This document shows positions 46,263 to 58,168 of a stretch of 64,000 nt of DNA, piece after piece. The position numbers were made by a program, and so were the translations under genes. The DNA lies in NCBI GenBank assembly GCA_016800925.1, contig JABCPU010000192.1:60752-124751 (forward strand), in the 5' to 3' direction. The stretch comes from Suillus spraguei (lineage: Eukaryota > Basidiomycota > Agaricomycetes > Boletales > Suillaceae). Positions within the stretch are counted from its first letter, which is position 1, and each line of letters opens with the position of its first letter. The notes beneath the pieces are model-generated. The model was not told the DNA's origin. It worked only from the letters and a program-made list of their open reading frames with translations, and ran no database searches.

Positions 46263-46760
46263 AGTGGCTTGAGTGCAGCGTGAGTTTCGTGGTATACTTC
46301 ACATGCACCGATTGTCTGAGTGGGTGGTACAGCGCTTCGCTGTGTGGAGGAATCGAGTGGGTTGGATTTGTGAGAAGAATTTGTTGTGAGAGATGTTGAT
46401 CGAAGGGCAGAGTTAAAGCAAACTTAGTCAACACACAAGTCTTATTTCTGCAATTCCTAGTTCTAATACTAATCACCAGATAAATGGTCCTTTTTAGCAG
46501 TACGGCGCTGGTTGAGTGTGGCGGTGGGCTCTGGCCCTAACTAACCCTGCTACAGTATTGAAAGTCAGGAGCGTTTCTACTGACTAATTAGAATTATTAT
46601 CCCCCATACCGCATTAGTATAAACTATTACATGGTCACTTGATCTGAACGATTAGTAAGCCAAGCGCGCGTTGCATTTGAGGTTACTCTGATCCCTAACC
46701 CTTCAAGTTAAACGCCAATGTTTGACTAACTCAATCGTTAACAATTGGTTTCTTTCCTGT

Positions 46761-47155
46761 AACTGTGCTGCGTCAAACGTCAACATTTGAACAATGTCAC
46801 CCCCGTAACTGCTCTGCGTCGAACATCAACGTTTGAACAACGTAACCCCCGTATCTGCTCTGCGTTGAACGTCAACATTTGAACAATATAACCCCCGTAT
46901 CTGCTCTGCATTGAACATCAACATTTGAACAATATCACCCCCGTATCTGCTCTGCATTGAATGTCAACATTTGAACAATATCACCCCCGTATCTGCTCTG
47001 CATCGAACGTCAATGTTTGAACAACGTCACCCCTGTATCTCCTCTGCGTCGAACATCAACATTTGAACGTCACCCCCGTATCTGCACCACATTGAACGTC
47101 AGCATTTGAACAATGTCACACCCTAATCTGCTCTGCGGTGAACTTTAACGTTCAA
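46761..47155. repeat. 46-bp tandem repeat, about eight copies
   Basis: Units read roughly CGTCGAACGTCAACATTTG AACAATGTCACCCCCGTA TCTGCTCTG, spaced 46 bases from 46771. Many differences between units are C/T or G/A transitions at CG sites. Confidence 0.88.
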
Positions 47156-47591
47156 TGCCATCAATCTATGGTCGCCCCACAGCCGAAACCCAGGATTAAA
47201 AAACTGTGTTGTTCTCATAATCATGCTTTCTCCCTAGAATTGTGTTTGATGACGTCTCAGTTGTTGTCTAACGTGCATTGTGTGGAGTATGTGTTCTATC
47301 ATGTATATGGCTAGGTGATAGGATTCTAATTTGTCTAGCCAACAATGTTTCCCTACTGAATTGCTTCTTGCTGGCGCCACCATGGGAGCATCTGAGAATT
47401 CAGCTCAGATTTTCAACTTGAAGTTTCTTCAGAGAAGCTCCATGCATCAATGATCGGCGGCAAAAGATAAAGTCCACATACGCCACGCCACTCTGAAGTT
47501 GCGGAACCAATATTGGGAAGGTGAAATTTTCAGGAAGAAAGTGCTGCATTGGTGATTTTGTACTGATAGTTCCAATAAGATTAACTCGGCG

Positions 47592-48143
47592 TGGTTACTT
47601 TTGCTTGGGTGTTTACATAAAAGGACATTGGAGAACACCAGTTTGCAAAGTCACAACAGGAACAAACAGTGATAAGGAGAAGAACTTCTGGGCTTCGCAG
47701 AGGGTGGTTGTGTGATGTTTAATGTTGAAGTGTCTCTGTGAGTTTATTTGTGAAGTCTTCATGTCTTTTTACACTTGTTTATGATGCAGTTGGTTTCCTT
47801 ACATACAGCATGTACAACTGGTGACCATGGCTTCGGTGCAAAACATTTACTTTTCAAAGTGCTCTGCTTTCACTTGGCTTGCATATATAACTTACTGACA
47901 GGTAATGGTTACTTTTGCTTCCGTGTTTACATAAAAGGAAGGTTGTGAACAGTGGTTCGCAAGGTGACAACACAAATCAATAGTATGATGGGGACAAAGA
48001 AGACCGTCTCTTTTGGGCAACCCAGTCAAGGTCCTAACGTCCAATGTTCACTGGCCTCGCTCCTGTCTGTGTGAGTTTATCCTTGACATCTTGTTGTCTT
48101 CTTATATTTCTGATACAGTTAGTTCCCTTACACACAGCAAGCA
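47592..48143. repeat. Tandem duplication of about 230 bases, two copies
   Basis: 47592-47815 and 47907-48143 share GGTTACTTTTGCTT, GTGTTTACATAAAAGGA and a TGATGCAGTTGGTTTCCTTAC-like end, spaced 315 bases. No gene is recognised in either. Confidence 0.65.
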
Positions 48144-48411
48144 GTATGTAACCGAATAACTCTGCATGCAACCCTTTGACATAACAGGGGTCCAGTCCAG
48201 TTACTGGTGTGATAATATTTTCATTCATGCTTTGGTAACATAAACCCTGCAACTGGAACCTGGAATAACCCCGGCTGTCTAGTCTGAATGCTGTCCTCAA
48301 TAATTTCGACTAAAGGTTGTTCTCACCTCCTTCCTTTAAAATTTTAGTGTCGCATTAACTAAACTTGCCCACTTCTTTCCCAGCAGCCTTGAACCCAACT
48401 TGGATAGATTC

Positions 48412-51400
48412 ATGGCTGAAGTCTCTGAAGATTCATACTATGCAGGGTGAGTTTAAGTCGACTTTCCCTGCAAACACGTGCTCATTAATCCACCAGCTCC
48501 AGCAGTGATGAGGAAGAAGACCTGGTCACTGTTGCTGCCAACCGCGACGACGAAGACGATAGGGGTCACTTTGATCTTGCAGATGTGCCGTCAGTTGTAG
48601 AGGCTGACGACCCTTTGCCCCAGAGCGATGTAACGAACATATTGGCGCTGGGCTTAAAATCCCATATTTTGACACTCGTCTCACGTCTACAGGAGTCACC
48701 ACTTGTCCATGGCAGTCTTACCCATTTAGCAGTACCGGCGGCATCCCATGCTTACTGCACACCGTACCGACTGTTGCACCACGTTCCATGTACTGATGTC
48801 CTTCCATGTCCTTGCTGCATCTGCATAGCTCCATTTGGTGTGTAGTTTGTTTTCTGCTCATTATCACTGATTCCACAGCAAGCCTTATTACATGTTGCCT
48901 CGTGCCGCAGCACCTCGCGCTATGTTTACTTATGGCAGTTACTACACTCCAGCGCTACTGATCTCGCCTAGAGTATTCTGAGTACATACAATTTAGGATA
49001 TAAGCACCGCATACCCCGCACGATAGAGACACCTGATTTTACACCATTGCACGTACTATAGGTCAGGATTATTGTCTAGCTCTAGATCAACCCAGTAGTG
49101 GACATAGTCTTTAAAGTTTCCTTATTGCTCGTTAATACATCACGCTCGTTCTCCGTTACCGCTGGACTTTTGACTGTTACCTTGACTGAACTTCTCATGC
49201 ACCGCTACTTTACTGCTGAAAGTACTGCGGACTTCTTTACTGTTTCATTGCACTGCTCGCAACCTTACCACTACCACTGAGACCACTGCTCGGCATCGCT
49301 CGCTCGACGCAACTGTTACTGACCTTATCTTGACCACGGAAGCACCGCTACACACGACACTAGTTCTGGCGGTATCATCGCTGACCGCGGCAACTTACCG
49401 CTGACCACAACGCTTGTTTTGCACATAAGTTAGGCTCGAATTTGACCATACTAATAGGCATCCCCCTTTAGGGTCGAATGCTCTTGTTCTTACAAGTGAA
49501 GCAGACTAGACAGAGCACAAGACTCACATACTAGTTTAGGCAGTGGTTTATCTATAGCCCAAGCTAGGTTGTATCTTTACAGCAATATTTATGAAGGGCT
49601 GTTTTTGCAACAGGAGGGCATTGAGGCATCAGGTCCTACTTGGGAGCAGGCCAAGATGACGACCCTTAAACTTTCAGTGTTTGCCCAGATGTTCGAGAAC
49701 AATCAAGCTGCCACCGCCATTGCCCTTCTACACCATAGAGTCAACCTCTCCATTGATTCTAACCTCAGCCCTAGTTCGGATGACAATATGTTGATGTGGG
49801 ATGGGTCCAAGCACTTCCTGGATTTTATGTTAGTTGTAGCTGAATCCATGGGTTGTCATGCCTTCCTTCCAAATACCGTTGCCGATCACACATTCACCAT
49901 AACCCTTGATCTCTGAAAATCTTACTGTCAATTCAGACCCAAATATGGCAAGCTGGGTTTTGACCCCACCGGATCCATGATGGCCATAGGCACCAACAGT
50001 TCTTCAGAGCTGTGGTTTGGCTTTTGTCCAATCACCAACATAGAGGATCTGACTGTGGCTAACGAGGCTCCTCTTCTGAGTGAAAACATGGAGACTCTAG
50101 ACTGTCTGGGTGTCATTTCCATATGGCGGTCATGTTTCTTGCCTATGCTTTGTCTATGAACCCAGACTTGGGGATTCACGTGACACATCCCTATGGAATG
50201 GAAGATGACATAGATGGATGGAGGGTAACTGATGCCACAAATGTCTAGTAAGTTATGTTGTACAACGCTAACTCTATTGTACAAGAGACTTATATATGAT
50301 GGCAGCTCGCAATGTACTTGGCAACTCCGCCTTGAAGATGTAGAGAAGCTTAGTGACTGCATAATTGAGAGCTGGGATGACTGGGTAGAAGGATCCCCTG
50401 CATTGTGGAAAGAGGACGGCTGGCTTGTGGAGCATCAACCTGTCTCTGTCTGCTGTCGTTTTGGTCAGAACCAAGCGATTGCTAGTAGTAACTCGCAAAC
50501 CAGATGTGTAGAAGGAGCAAATTGGCAGGCTCAGAGGTTGTACGCCCAAATCCACTACATGTCACTGGCTATTGCAACAGATATAATGTGGGTCTCTAAC
50601 TCTAAACTACCCATGGCTCACTAACCGTGGCATGACTGATAGTGCCACGAAGGTCAACCGGTGGGAGGACATTGCAAATGAGCAGATCCTCCTGAACCAC
50701 AAAGCTGTATATGATTCACCAGATCCACTTGTTCGCCAAGAAGTTGATCTGGAGGAACTTCCCCATCAAGATCCGGAGACCGAGGATGAGAACAAGGTGT
50801 ATGACAAGGGAGGTCGTCGAATTCCTCGGTGTATGGGAATGGTTGCGCCAGGGATGAAGTCTTGTGGAATTCTGGTGAATTTGGAAACCGTCCCAGAGCT
50901 CTTTTCTTCTTTCATTACTGATGATGAGGACATGGACATGGACCTGGATGTTTATGAAGATCAGGACATTCGGACTCCTCTTGTTAATGTCTATCCCCAG
51001 GCTTTCTTGAGAAAGACGGGTCACATTCAATGTAACACGGTTCTCCCTCAATTCAGCCCCTTCCTAACCAAGATCCACAAGTCTGTGACTCGACCACTTC
51101 GTGGCATAGATGATAATTTAGATGAGGAAGATGAGGAACTCTTCAATCATGATGACGGCGTGGTTCCTCCAGCAGTGCTGTCAATGGCGTGCCAGTTTTA
51201 TAATGAGCTCTCACATCAGACACATCCTTCTGCAGCACTTCATGAAGTTCAGGAAGGTCGCATTACTTCTGCATTGTCTGGGGCATATGGAACTGGACGC
51301 CGGGCAGCACTAAACCACCCTAACATCATTCGGGAGTGTGAAGCAAGCCTCCCTCACCAGCGTTTTGACAACAAAATTAAACATGATGATGTGCCTCATG

Positions 51401-53724
51401 CTTTGAGGTTGGAGAATGTTTATATAATTCAACTGGATTCTCTGTTACCTGGTCACTGCACTGGCAAGTGAGTTATTTATGTCCATCCTATTGCTTAGCT
51501 CTGAAGCTTGCTCAGGCATATTTATCGGGACATCATAATACCTCTAGCTCGAGCGTGGTCGCATCCTGACATCTTTGATGTCTTGCGACTGCATCTTGTA
51601 ATATTCACTCCAGAGGTACACATCTGGTTTAATGCTACATATAAAAGTCTAACCCCAAAGCGTAGCCTTCCCCAACATATACAAGTGGACCCCCTTTGGG
51701 ATCACATCCTTGCTGGAGCGCATATGGAAACACCAACACCCCTGGTTGAAGCACAATCTGAAACAAATGCCTGAAATAATAGAGTTGTGTTCTGTCCTGG
51801 AGAGAACTTTGGCATATGCTCACATGGGTAATGCTAAAGTCATCGCCACCAGTCTCATGCGACCATTTTGGTTGGTCCAAAGTTTACTGCAACAGGGCCT
51901 TCCTACGTTGTCAACGAAGATCCAGATCTCTTCTTCTTCACTGACGACACCGATAACTGTCAGTCCTGCTGATTGGCCCACATTGGGGATACAAGAGTCC
52001 CTGCTATTTCGTCGAAGCGCTCTCAGATACTAACATATGGTCAGAACCATTTTGAGGTAAGCAATAAGCCTCAAAGGTGTTTCTCAATTCTAAACTGAAT
52101 TCAGATATCAGGCATACAAAGCAGAATTCCATATAATGCTAAGCATCAACCAGCTTGCTCCTCAACTCTTTCAGCCGTACACTTCTGAACTTCGTCATGC
52201 GAGCGCCATCGCGCTGGTGGCCCTGCAGGCTTACGTGGCTGATGTCAAGGGGCTTGTAGCTGCAGCAGTCAACAAGGAATGCGCTAATGAAGAAGGGGAC
52301 ATTGGGGTAGGAAATGTCAGCAATTCAAAGACGCACTTGACTAGTCTCCACAAGTGGCTGTCTTGCTCCTATCCTCTGAGCTACCAGGATCGGGCATTCG
52401 AGCATCTCCTACGCTGCATCATTCCTAACCATGAAGATCATTCGGATGGATTGCCCAACCAGTCAGAGCAGCAGTTAACCATTCGGGATTTCTCTCTTCG
52501 TATCATCAGCATGATGCGAGCCGATAACCCTTCAGTTGTGGGTGCCCCTCTAATCTACTCAGCACCGTCTACCACTGTGTTTTGCATTGCTGGGATATAT
52601 ATGCTCAAGTATGCTCCCCAGCACTCTCCTCAAGCGGCGGACAGTTTCATGCAGGATGCATTCTGTGGGGCGGCTAACCACCTTCACATCAACCATGTCC
52701 CTTGGCATGTGGCCAATGTTGGGCTCGTGGGCATCACTCTCGTAAGCCTGTGCATACGTCTTGGGTCAATCTGGGCAAAGCTTCAGGATTGCAAACCATG
52801 GGTGTGAGGAATGCTAGGCCTACCAACAGCGCTGCAGAGGCATCAAATAAAGCTCAAGCAACTGATGCTCGGGCAGCTTGGGCTGTCAACTCCATAACTC
52901 TCCGGTCTCTACCCCAGTTCATCTCGAGGGACAGCTTGCCAGAGGAATTTTCACTGGATAACATTGATGTTGAGAGAGGGGAGACGGAGCCACTAATCTG
53001 TCAAATCTATGAGTGGGTCTTTGCTATTTTCAACCCTTGGAAGCCCATCCATAAGATCGCTCTTCTTGCCGGAATCTACATCAGCAGGATTCTCCCTGAC
53101 ATCTTCACCAATGGAGAGTACAGTCCCGCAGTTGGGGATGGAGGTCGGGCAATAACACAGGCTCTCAGGGCCCTCCCTTGGAACCCCAACAGAAGCACTC
53201 GAAGAGGAAGCAGGTCTACTAACCAGTTCATTGTGATGGTCCCAGCATATATCATAGCGGTCTATGAGGCGGACAGTCCTTTGCAGAAGTATTTTGCTGA
53301 CCACCAAGGCAAGGGATTCCCTCTGCGGTGGAACTCGAAGAACAGTAACAAGGGCATTGGGTCGCTCCTGATGATTCGTCTAGGTCTTGCAAATGCACAA
53401 AGTAAACACATTTGGAAGGGCGGTGTCTTCAAATGAGACTGGGTCCCACTCACGGTAGAAAAATTGAATGCAAAGTATCATGAAATCAATATGCACCTCT
53501 CTGACCTTCAGTACGGTCCTTTCAAGATTGCTGTCACATTCTTTGGATTGAATAAGGCTATTGAGCTGGGAAGAACTTCACAGATGTACACCATCAAACC
53601 AGCAATGCAATCCATTGCAACTCACAAGCATCTTAAGGAGGCAGCTAAAGAAAAAGAAGATGAAGAAGATGACGATGAGATTGAAATAATTGAGCATGTG
53701 AAAGGCAAGAGAGCAAGGCTGTAA
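48412..53724 (+). pseudogene. Large uncharacterised gene, LTR-interrupted
   Basis: Starts MAEVSEDSYYAG (48412-48446), continues at 48497 with an acidic stretch (SSSDEEEDLVTV), is cut by an LTR at 48629, and resumes at 49586 (IYEGLFLQQEGIEASGP). Further exons include GFDPTGSMMAIGTNSSSEL, EDGWLVEHQPVSVCCRFGQ, VYPQAFLRKTGHIQCN, HINHVPWHVANV and KYHEINMHLSDLQYG. The tail is acidic then basic (EIEIIEHVKGKRARL). The longest single frame is 50632-51471. A frame change near 50115 and a TGA at 53434-53436 suggest decay. I recognise no catalytic motif; the length implies about 1,100 residues originally. It may be a mobile-element passenger. Confidence 0.5.
48629..49581 (+). mobile_element. Solo LTR, family B, copy 2
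   Basis: Begins TGTAACGAACATATTGGCG and ends GTTGTATCTTTACA. Flanks are GCGA (48625-48628) and GCAA (49582-49585), one CpG transition apart. Removing it with one flank gives a continuous frame ...PLPQSD-IYEGLF... in the surrounding gene. Confidence 0.88.
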
Positions 53725-53888
53725 GTGTGGAATGGGTGATGGTAGCTGGCAGTCTATTTGTAGTTCTAATCTTGATGTTTCAAAGTGAATTTTATTACAT
53801 TGTGCCATACACTATTGAGTGGGAGATCCACAACATTAATGGAGTGTATCTGGCAATGTGAAGGGTCAACTTTATCAAGAATTTTGTT

Positions 53889-54060
53889 AGTGAAGTGTCA
53901 ATATCAATGTAACCACACCTAACTTTCCGCCCCCAGAACAGTATTTGTAGGCAGCTACAGAAGTGTGAAAACCACTAGTTAGAGGCCATAGGAGCCGCCT
54001 ACTAATACTGTTCTGAGAGTGGAAAGTTTGGTGTGGTTACATTGATATTGACACTTCACT
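53889..54060. repeat. Fold-back element 1
   Basis: 172 bases with arms of about 60. The outer 40 bases (AGTGAAGTGTCAATATCAAT...) pair with one mismatch; the inner part contains CAGAACAGTATT/AATACTGTTCTG. Confidence 0.88.
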
Positions 54061-54153
54061 GTTTTGTCTGCCTACAGTACTATTATAAGGGAGGAAATAT
54101 TTCACAAGTAGATTGTATAGGAGTTAGTTGAAATGTTTAGATGATTCCTGAAC

Positions 54154-54275
54154 GCCTACAGAACTGTTCTGGGGGCAGCCAAATAGGTGTGCTAACTGCA
54201 ATACATGCAAGCTAAGCCTTGCATGCATTGCCATTGGCACACCTATTTGGCTGCCCCCAGAACAGGTCTGTAGGC
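54154..54275. repeat. Fold-back element 2
   Basis: A near-perfect 122-base palindrome: GCCTACAGAACTGTTCTGGG... pairs with ...CCCAGAACAGGTCTGTAGGC, and an inner stem (GCAATACATGCAAG/CTTGCATGCATTGC) leaves only a few loop bases. Confidence 0.92.
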
Positions 54276-54513
54276 AGACACACTTGCAAGAATAAGATTA
54301 TTCATTGAGTGATCACATTTTACATTTTATTCTTCCACCTACAGAACTGTTCTGGGGGCGGCCAAATAAGTCTGCTAAAGGCAATGTAAGGGTGTCTGCC
54401 TTTGGCAGACTTCTTTGGCCACCCCCAGAACAGTTCTGTAGGCAGAAGAATAAAATGTAAAATGTGATCACTCAATGAATAATCTTATTCTTGCAAGTGT
54501 GTCTGCCTACAGA
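54267..54513. repeat. Fold-back elements 3 and 4, nested
   Basis: Outer arms 54267-54334 and 54446-54513 are perfect 68-base inverted repeats (TCTGTAGGCAGACACACTTG...). Between them 54336-54444 is a second palindrome with the CTACAGAACTGTTCTGGGGG arm. It looks like one fold-back inserted in the centre of another. Confidence 0.93.
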
Positions 54514-54615
54514 CCTGTTCTGGGGGCGGCCAAATAAGTCTGCCAAAGGCAATTTAAGTGTGTCAACCCTGTGTCTGCCTTGGGAACAGTTGGGAACAGT
54601 TCCGTAGGCAGAAAT
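54504..54615. repeat. Fold-back element 5
   Basis: GCCTACAGACCTGTTCTGGG... pairs with a shorter, partly duplicated right arm (TGGGAACAGTTGGGAACAGT). It shares its left arm with the outer repeat of element 3. Confidence 0.75.
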
Positions 54616-54689
54616 ATAAGTGTGAAAGGTCAACCTAACTACTAAATGACCCTAACCTATTTACAAAAACATTCTTTAATTTGAATATT

Positions 54690-55030
54690 TGTGCAGTCTG
54701 TCTAGCGGTCACAAATATTTACATTGATGATATATGGTTCAGGCAAATCTGACATTTGGATATTTGTGTAGTCCAGTGACCATAAGTGTATGCGCAAATC
54801 TGAGATTTCAATATTTGCGCAGTCCATCTAGTGGTCACAAATATGTACATTAATGATATATGGTTCATGCAAATCTGACATTTGGCAATTTGTGCAGTCT
54901 GGTGACCATTTATAGTATGCACAAATCTGAGATTTCAATATTTGCGCAGTCCATCCAGTGGTCACAAAGATTTACATGAATGATATATGGTTTACACAAA
55001 TCTGACATTTGAATATTTGCACAGTATGAG
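54690..55030. repeat. Tandem repeat of about 135 bases
   Basis: Two and a half units with GTGGTCACAAATATTTACAT, GATATATGGTTCA, GCAAATCTGACATTTG and ATTTGCGCAGTCCATC. No gene is present. Confidence 0.8.
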
Positions 55031-55499
55031 GGTTGTGAATATACAATAGCCCAGGTATAACCATAAGTGACTTACAAAATTAGGCTTAGAATGGTGGTGG
55101 TTGGGAAGAGAAAAGTTTTTGGTTCAAGTTGACCGCATTTTTGCTTATATAAGCATTTCCAAATTAAGCCTGTCACCTCGAGATAAGCAAGTTCACTGCA
55201 ATTTTGCTTGTTAGAGGTCACCAAATCAGCAATCAAAATTCATGCTCCAAAAGTTCAGCACTCAGTCAAGCCAGGAGACCGCACTTTGGCTTATGTAAGC
55301 AGTACCACCTGTGTCATGCTCCACCACCCATAATATCTTTATATGACTTGTGTGGCTCTAGATAGATAATTTGCTAGTGATTATTGAGCTGTCTAAGACA
55401 TGGTGGGGCCACTGTTTTGGTCTAGAAAAATCATCTTTGAGAGTTATGCTTTGCTCTTCACTTCACCTACCCACTGTGCTTGGTGGTAATATTTTATTA

Positions 55500-57010
55500 A
55501 GGCATATTTATAGTGATGTATGATCATATAAATTGGCTAGAGTGACTTCAGAGTTGCTGGGTTACATCTCAATTGTGATGTGTCAATTGACCTGTTTCCT
55601 CTTCAAATATCATGCTTGAAGAGTATTTCTCCTAAGGGCTTCTGACAATCCTGAACATAATGATGTAGCCTGCTTTGTTTTAAAAAATTGCATTGTTGAG
55701 ATGTGCAAGACCATCCTTCTCCATCTACTGGTTATATCATGTCATGATGCAAATACCAATATATATGTGGATGTTTCTATTGTTTTATGATCATATAAAT
55801 CAATTAGACATGGTTCCAGCGCATTTCAAGACTGTGGGAACATAATTGTCTCAGTTTGTCTGGTACCCTCCACAAAGATTGGTTTTTCTAAGCATCCTAT
55901 GACTTGTCTATGCTTCACACTCATTTTTCCTGGGGTCTCAATGTCCCTGAACATGATGGTAAAGTCCATTGGTCCAGGAAAAATCGCATTTTTGAGATAT
56001 GAAAGGCCCCCTCTCCCCTTCTATAGGTTATATCTTGTTATTGTGCAAATACCAATATATGAATGGATGTATCTACTATTTTATGATAGTAGAAATCAAT
56101 TAGAGATGGTTCCAGAGCATTTCAAGACCGTGGGAACATAAGTGTCTCAGTTGGCCTGGTACCCCACAAAGATTGATTTTCTAGGCTTCCCATGACAAGC
56201 CCATCCTTTAAACTCATTTTTCCTGGGAACATTTAATAACACTGAACACGATGGCCAAGTCTGTTTTTGCTGAAAAAATTCACATTGTGGAGTTATACAA
56301 GGTCCCCCTCCCTCCATACTGGATATATCTTGTTATTATGCAAATACTGATATATATATGATTGTTCCTATTGTTTTTGGATGCTAGAAATTGATTAGGA
56401 ATGGTTCCAGAGCATTTCAAGACTGTGGGAACATAAATGTCTCAGGTTGCCTGGTACCCCCCGCAAAGATCGATTTTTCTAGCTTTCCCATGACTTGCCT
56501 ATCCTTCAAACTCATTTTTCCTGGGGTCTATTGACATCCCTGAAGATAATAGTGAAGCCTGTTTGTCCAGGAAAAATTGCATTCTTGAGATATGCATGGC
56601 CCTCCTCCCCCCTCCTACTGGCTATATCTTGTTATTGTGCAAATACAAATATATATATGACTGTTCCTATTGTTTTTTGATGCTAGAAATCAATGAGGAA
56701 TGGTCCCAGAGCATTTTGAGCCTGTGGGAATCTATATATGGAAGTTTGCCTGGTACCCCCCACAAAGATTGATTTTTCTAGGCTTCCCATGACTTGCCTA
56801 TCCTTCAAACTCATTTTTCCTGGGGACTATTAACATCCCTGAAGATGATAGTGAAGCACGTTTGTCCAGGAAAAATCGTGTTCTTGAGATATACAATGTC
56901 CTCCTCCCCCCTCCAACCTCATATATGATGCTGTACTTCCATTTGACCTAAGGCTGATACTGTAAATGATGTTCCTAGTGTTTTTAAGGCCTACAAATCG
57001 ATTGGTGATG
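55500..57010. repeat. Satellite-like tandem repeat of about 297 bases
   Basis: GGTTCCAGAGCATTTCAAGAC recurs at 55811, 56106, 56402 and (diverged) 56701, spacing 295-299. Units also share TCATTTTTCCTGGGG, CTATATCTTGTTATTGTGCA and CAAAGATTGATTTTTCTAGG. No coding capacity is seen. Confidence 0.88.
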
Positions 57011-57218
57011 GTTTCAGACTCTCTGGAAGTCGTTAATATTGAGATTTGTGTTATGAGCAAAAATAACAGTATTTTGCCTATATCTCCACATCCAAACCGC
57101 CGTTTTCTGTAATTCTTGGCTCATATCCTTCCTGAATATACCCTCTATGATATGTACCAGCCCAGGAAGAGATATTTTTTTTCGAAGTTTGAAACCTATT
57201 TCTGTTTTGACCATATAA

Positions 57219-57475
57219 GTGTTGAAAATAAAATAAAAACAAAGGAGCACAGACTGGACTCTGAGCATGACCCCAACTAAAGCCAAGAGGGGGAGCATAA
57301 CATTGTCTGGCGCCCAAAGGAGATCGAAAGATTGAAGAAAAATGAGAGCAGTGTTGAAAATAAAATAAAAACAAAGGAGCACAGACTGGACTCTGAGCAC
57401 GACCCCAACTAAAGCCAAGAGGGGAAGTGTAACATTGTCCAGCGCCCAAAGAAGGTTGAAAGATCAAACGGACTG
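57219..57475. repeat. 133-base direct duplication
   Basis: GTGTTGAAAATAAAATAAAAAC ... GCCCAAAGGAGATCGAAAG occurs twice in a row with a few changes. The long minus-strand frames here come from this duplication. Confidence 0.85.
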
Positions 57476-57664
57476 CAGCTGAACAGGATGCCATTTAAAA
57501 AGAAAATTTGAAACCAGCAAAACAAAATGAATGGACAGACAAACAAACAAAAAGACAAAGAAGGCCAAAATCAGGACTTGAATGAAAAAAAAAGAATAGG
57601 ACGATGGCATGTGATGAATGAAAGATGGGATGACAGAAACTTAGGACAATGACTAATCAGGGAC

Positions 57665-58010
57665 AGGACGGCTCTTGGCCCAGTGTTCCCTCATGCCTTG
57701 TATATCCAAAAATAGAGAAGTGTTCCCTATTTCCCACACATGATGTTCCTCTGTTCCCCTTGGCCCAGTGTTCCCTCGTACCTTGTATAACCATAAATAG
57801 AGAAGTGTTCCCTATTTCCCACACATGATGTTGCTCTGTTCCCCTTGGCCCAGTGTTCCCTCATACCTTGTATAACCATAAATAGAAATGTGTTCCCTGT
57901 TTCCCACAGAGGATGTTCCTCTGGTCCCCTTGGCTCAGTGTTCCCTCTAACCTCATATAACCGAAAATAGACATGTGTTCCCTTTACTAACAAAATCAAG
58001 CTGTTCCCCC
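57665..58010. repeat. Tandem repeat of about 85 bases, four copies
   Basis: Units contain CTTGGCCCAGTGTTCCCTC, CCTTGTATAACCATAAATAG and GTGTTCCCTATTTCCCACA. Confidence 0.85.
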
Positions 58011-58060
58011 AGGGAACATCTATGCCCCCATAGATGTTTGACTCCAATAGGTAGTGGGTA

Positions 58061-58168
58061 TATTGTATGCTGCGCGTCCAGGTTGAGTTGATATGTCAGA
58101 CTATAAATTTGAATATCTCGAGATAACCTGTTCCTAAAGCGAACCCACTTACAAAATACCTATATAAT
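58061..58168. repeat. Direct repeat, copy 1 (at the 3' end of the ParB-like gene)
   Basis: About 107 bases with TATTGTATGCTGCGCGTCC, ATATGTCAGACTATAAATT, CTCGAGATAACCTGTTCCTAA and ACA AAATACCTATATAAT. It contains the stop codon of the ParB-like gene. It matches 60662-60768 in the same orientation. Confidence 0.85.

Noticed and set aside
53889..54615. Regularly spaced palindromes as a CRISPR array
   Set aside because: The host is a spliced eukaryote, the units are long fold-backs rather than short repeats with unique spacers, and no cas-like gene is present.
57078..57494. Two overlapping minus-strand frames of about 135 codons
   Set aside because: Both come from a 133-base direct duplication and repeat themselves in step with it.
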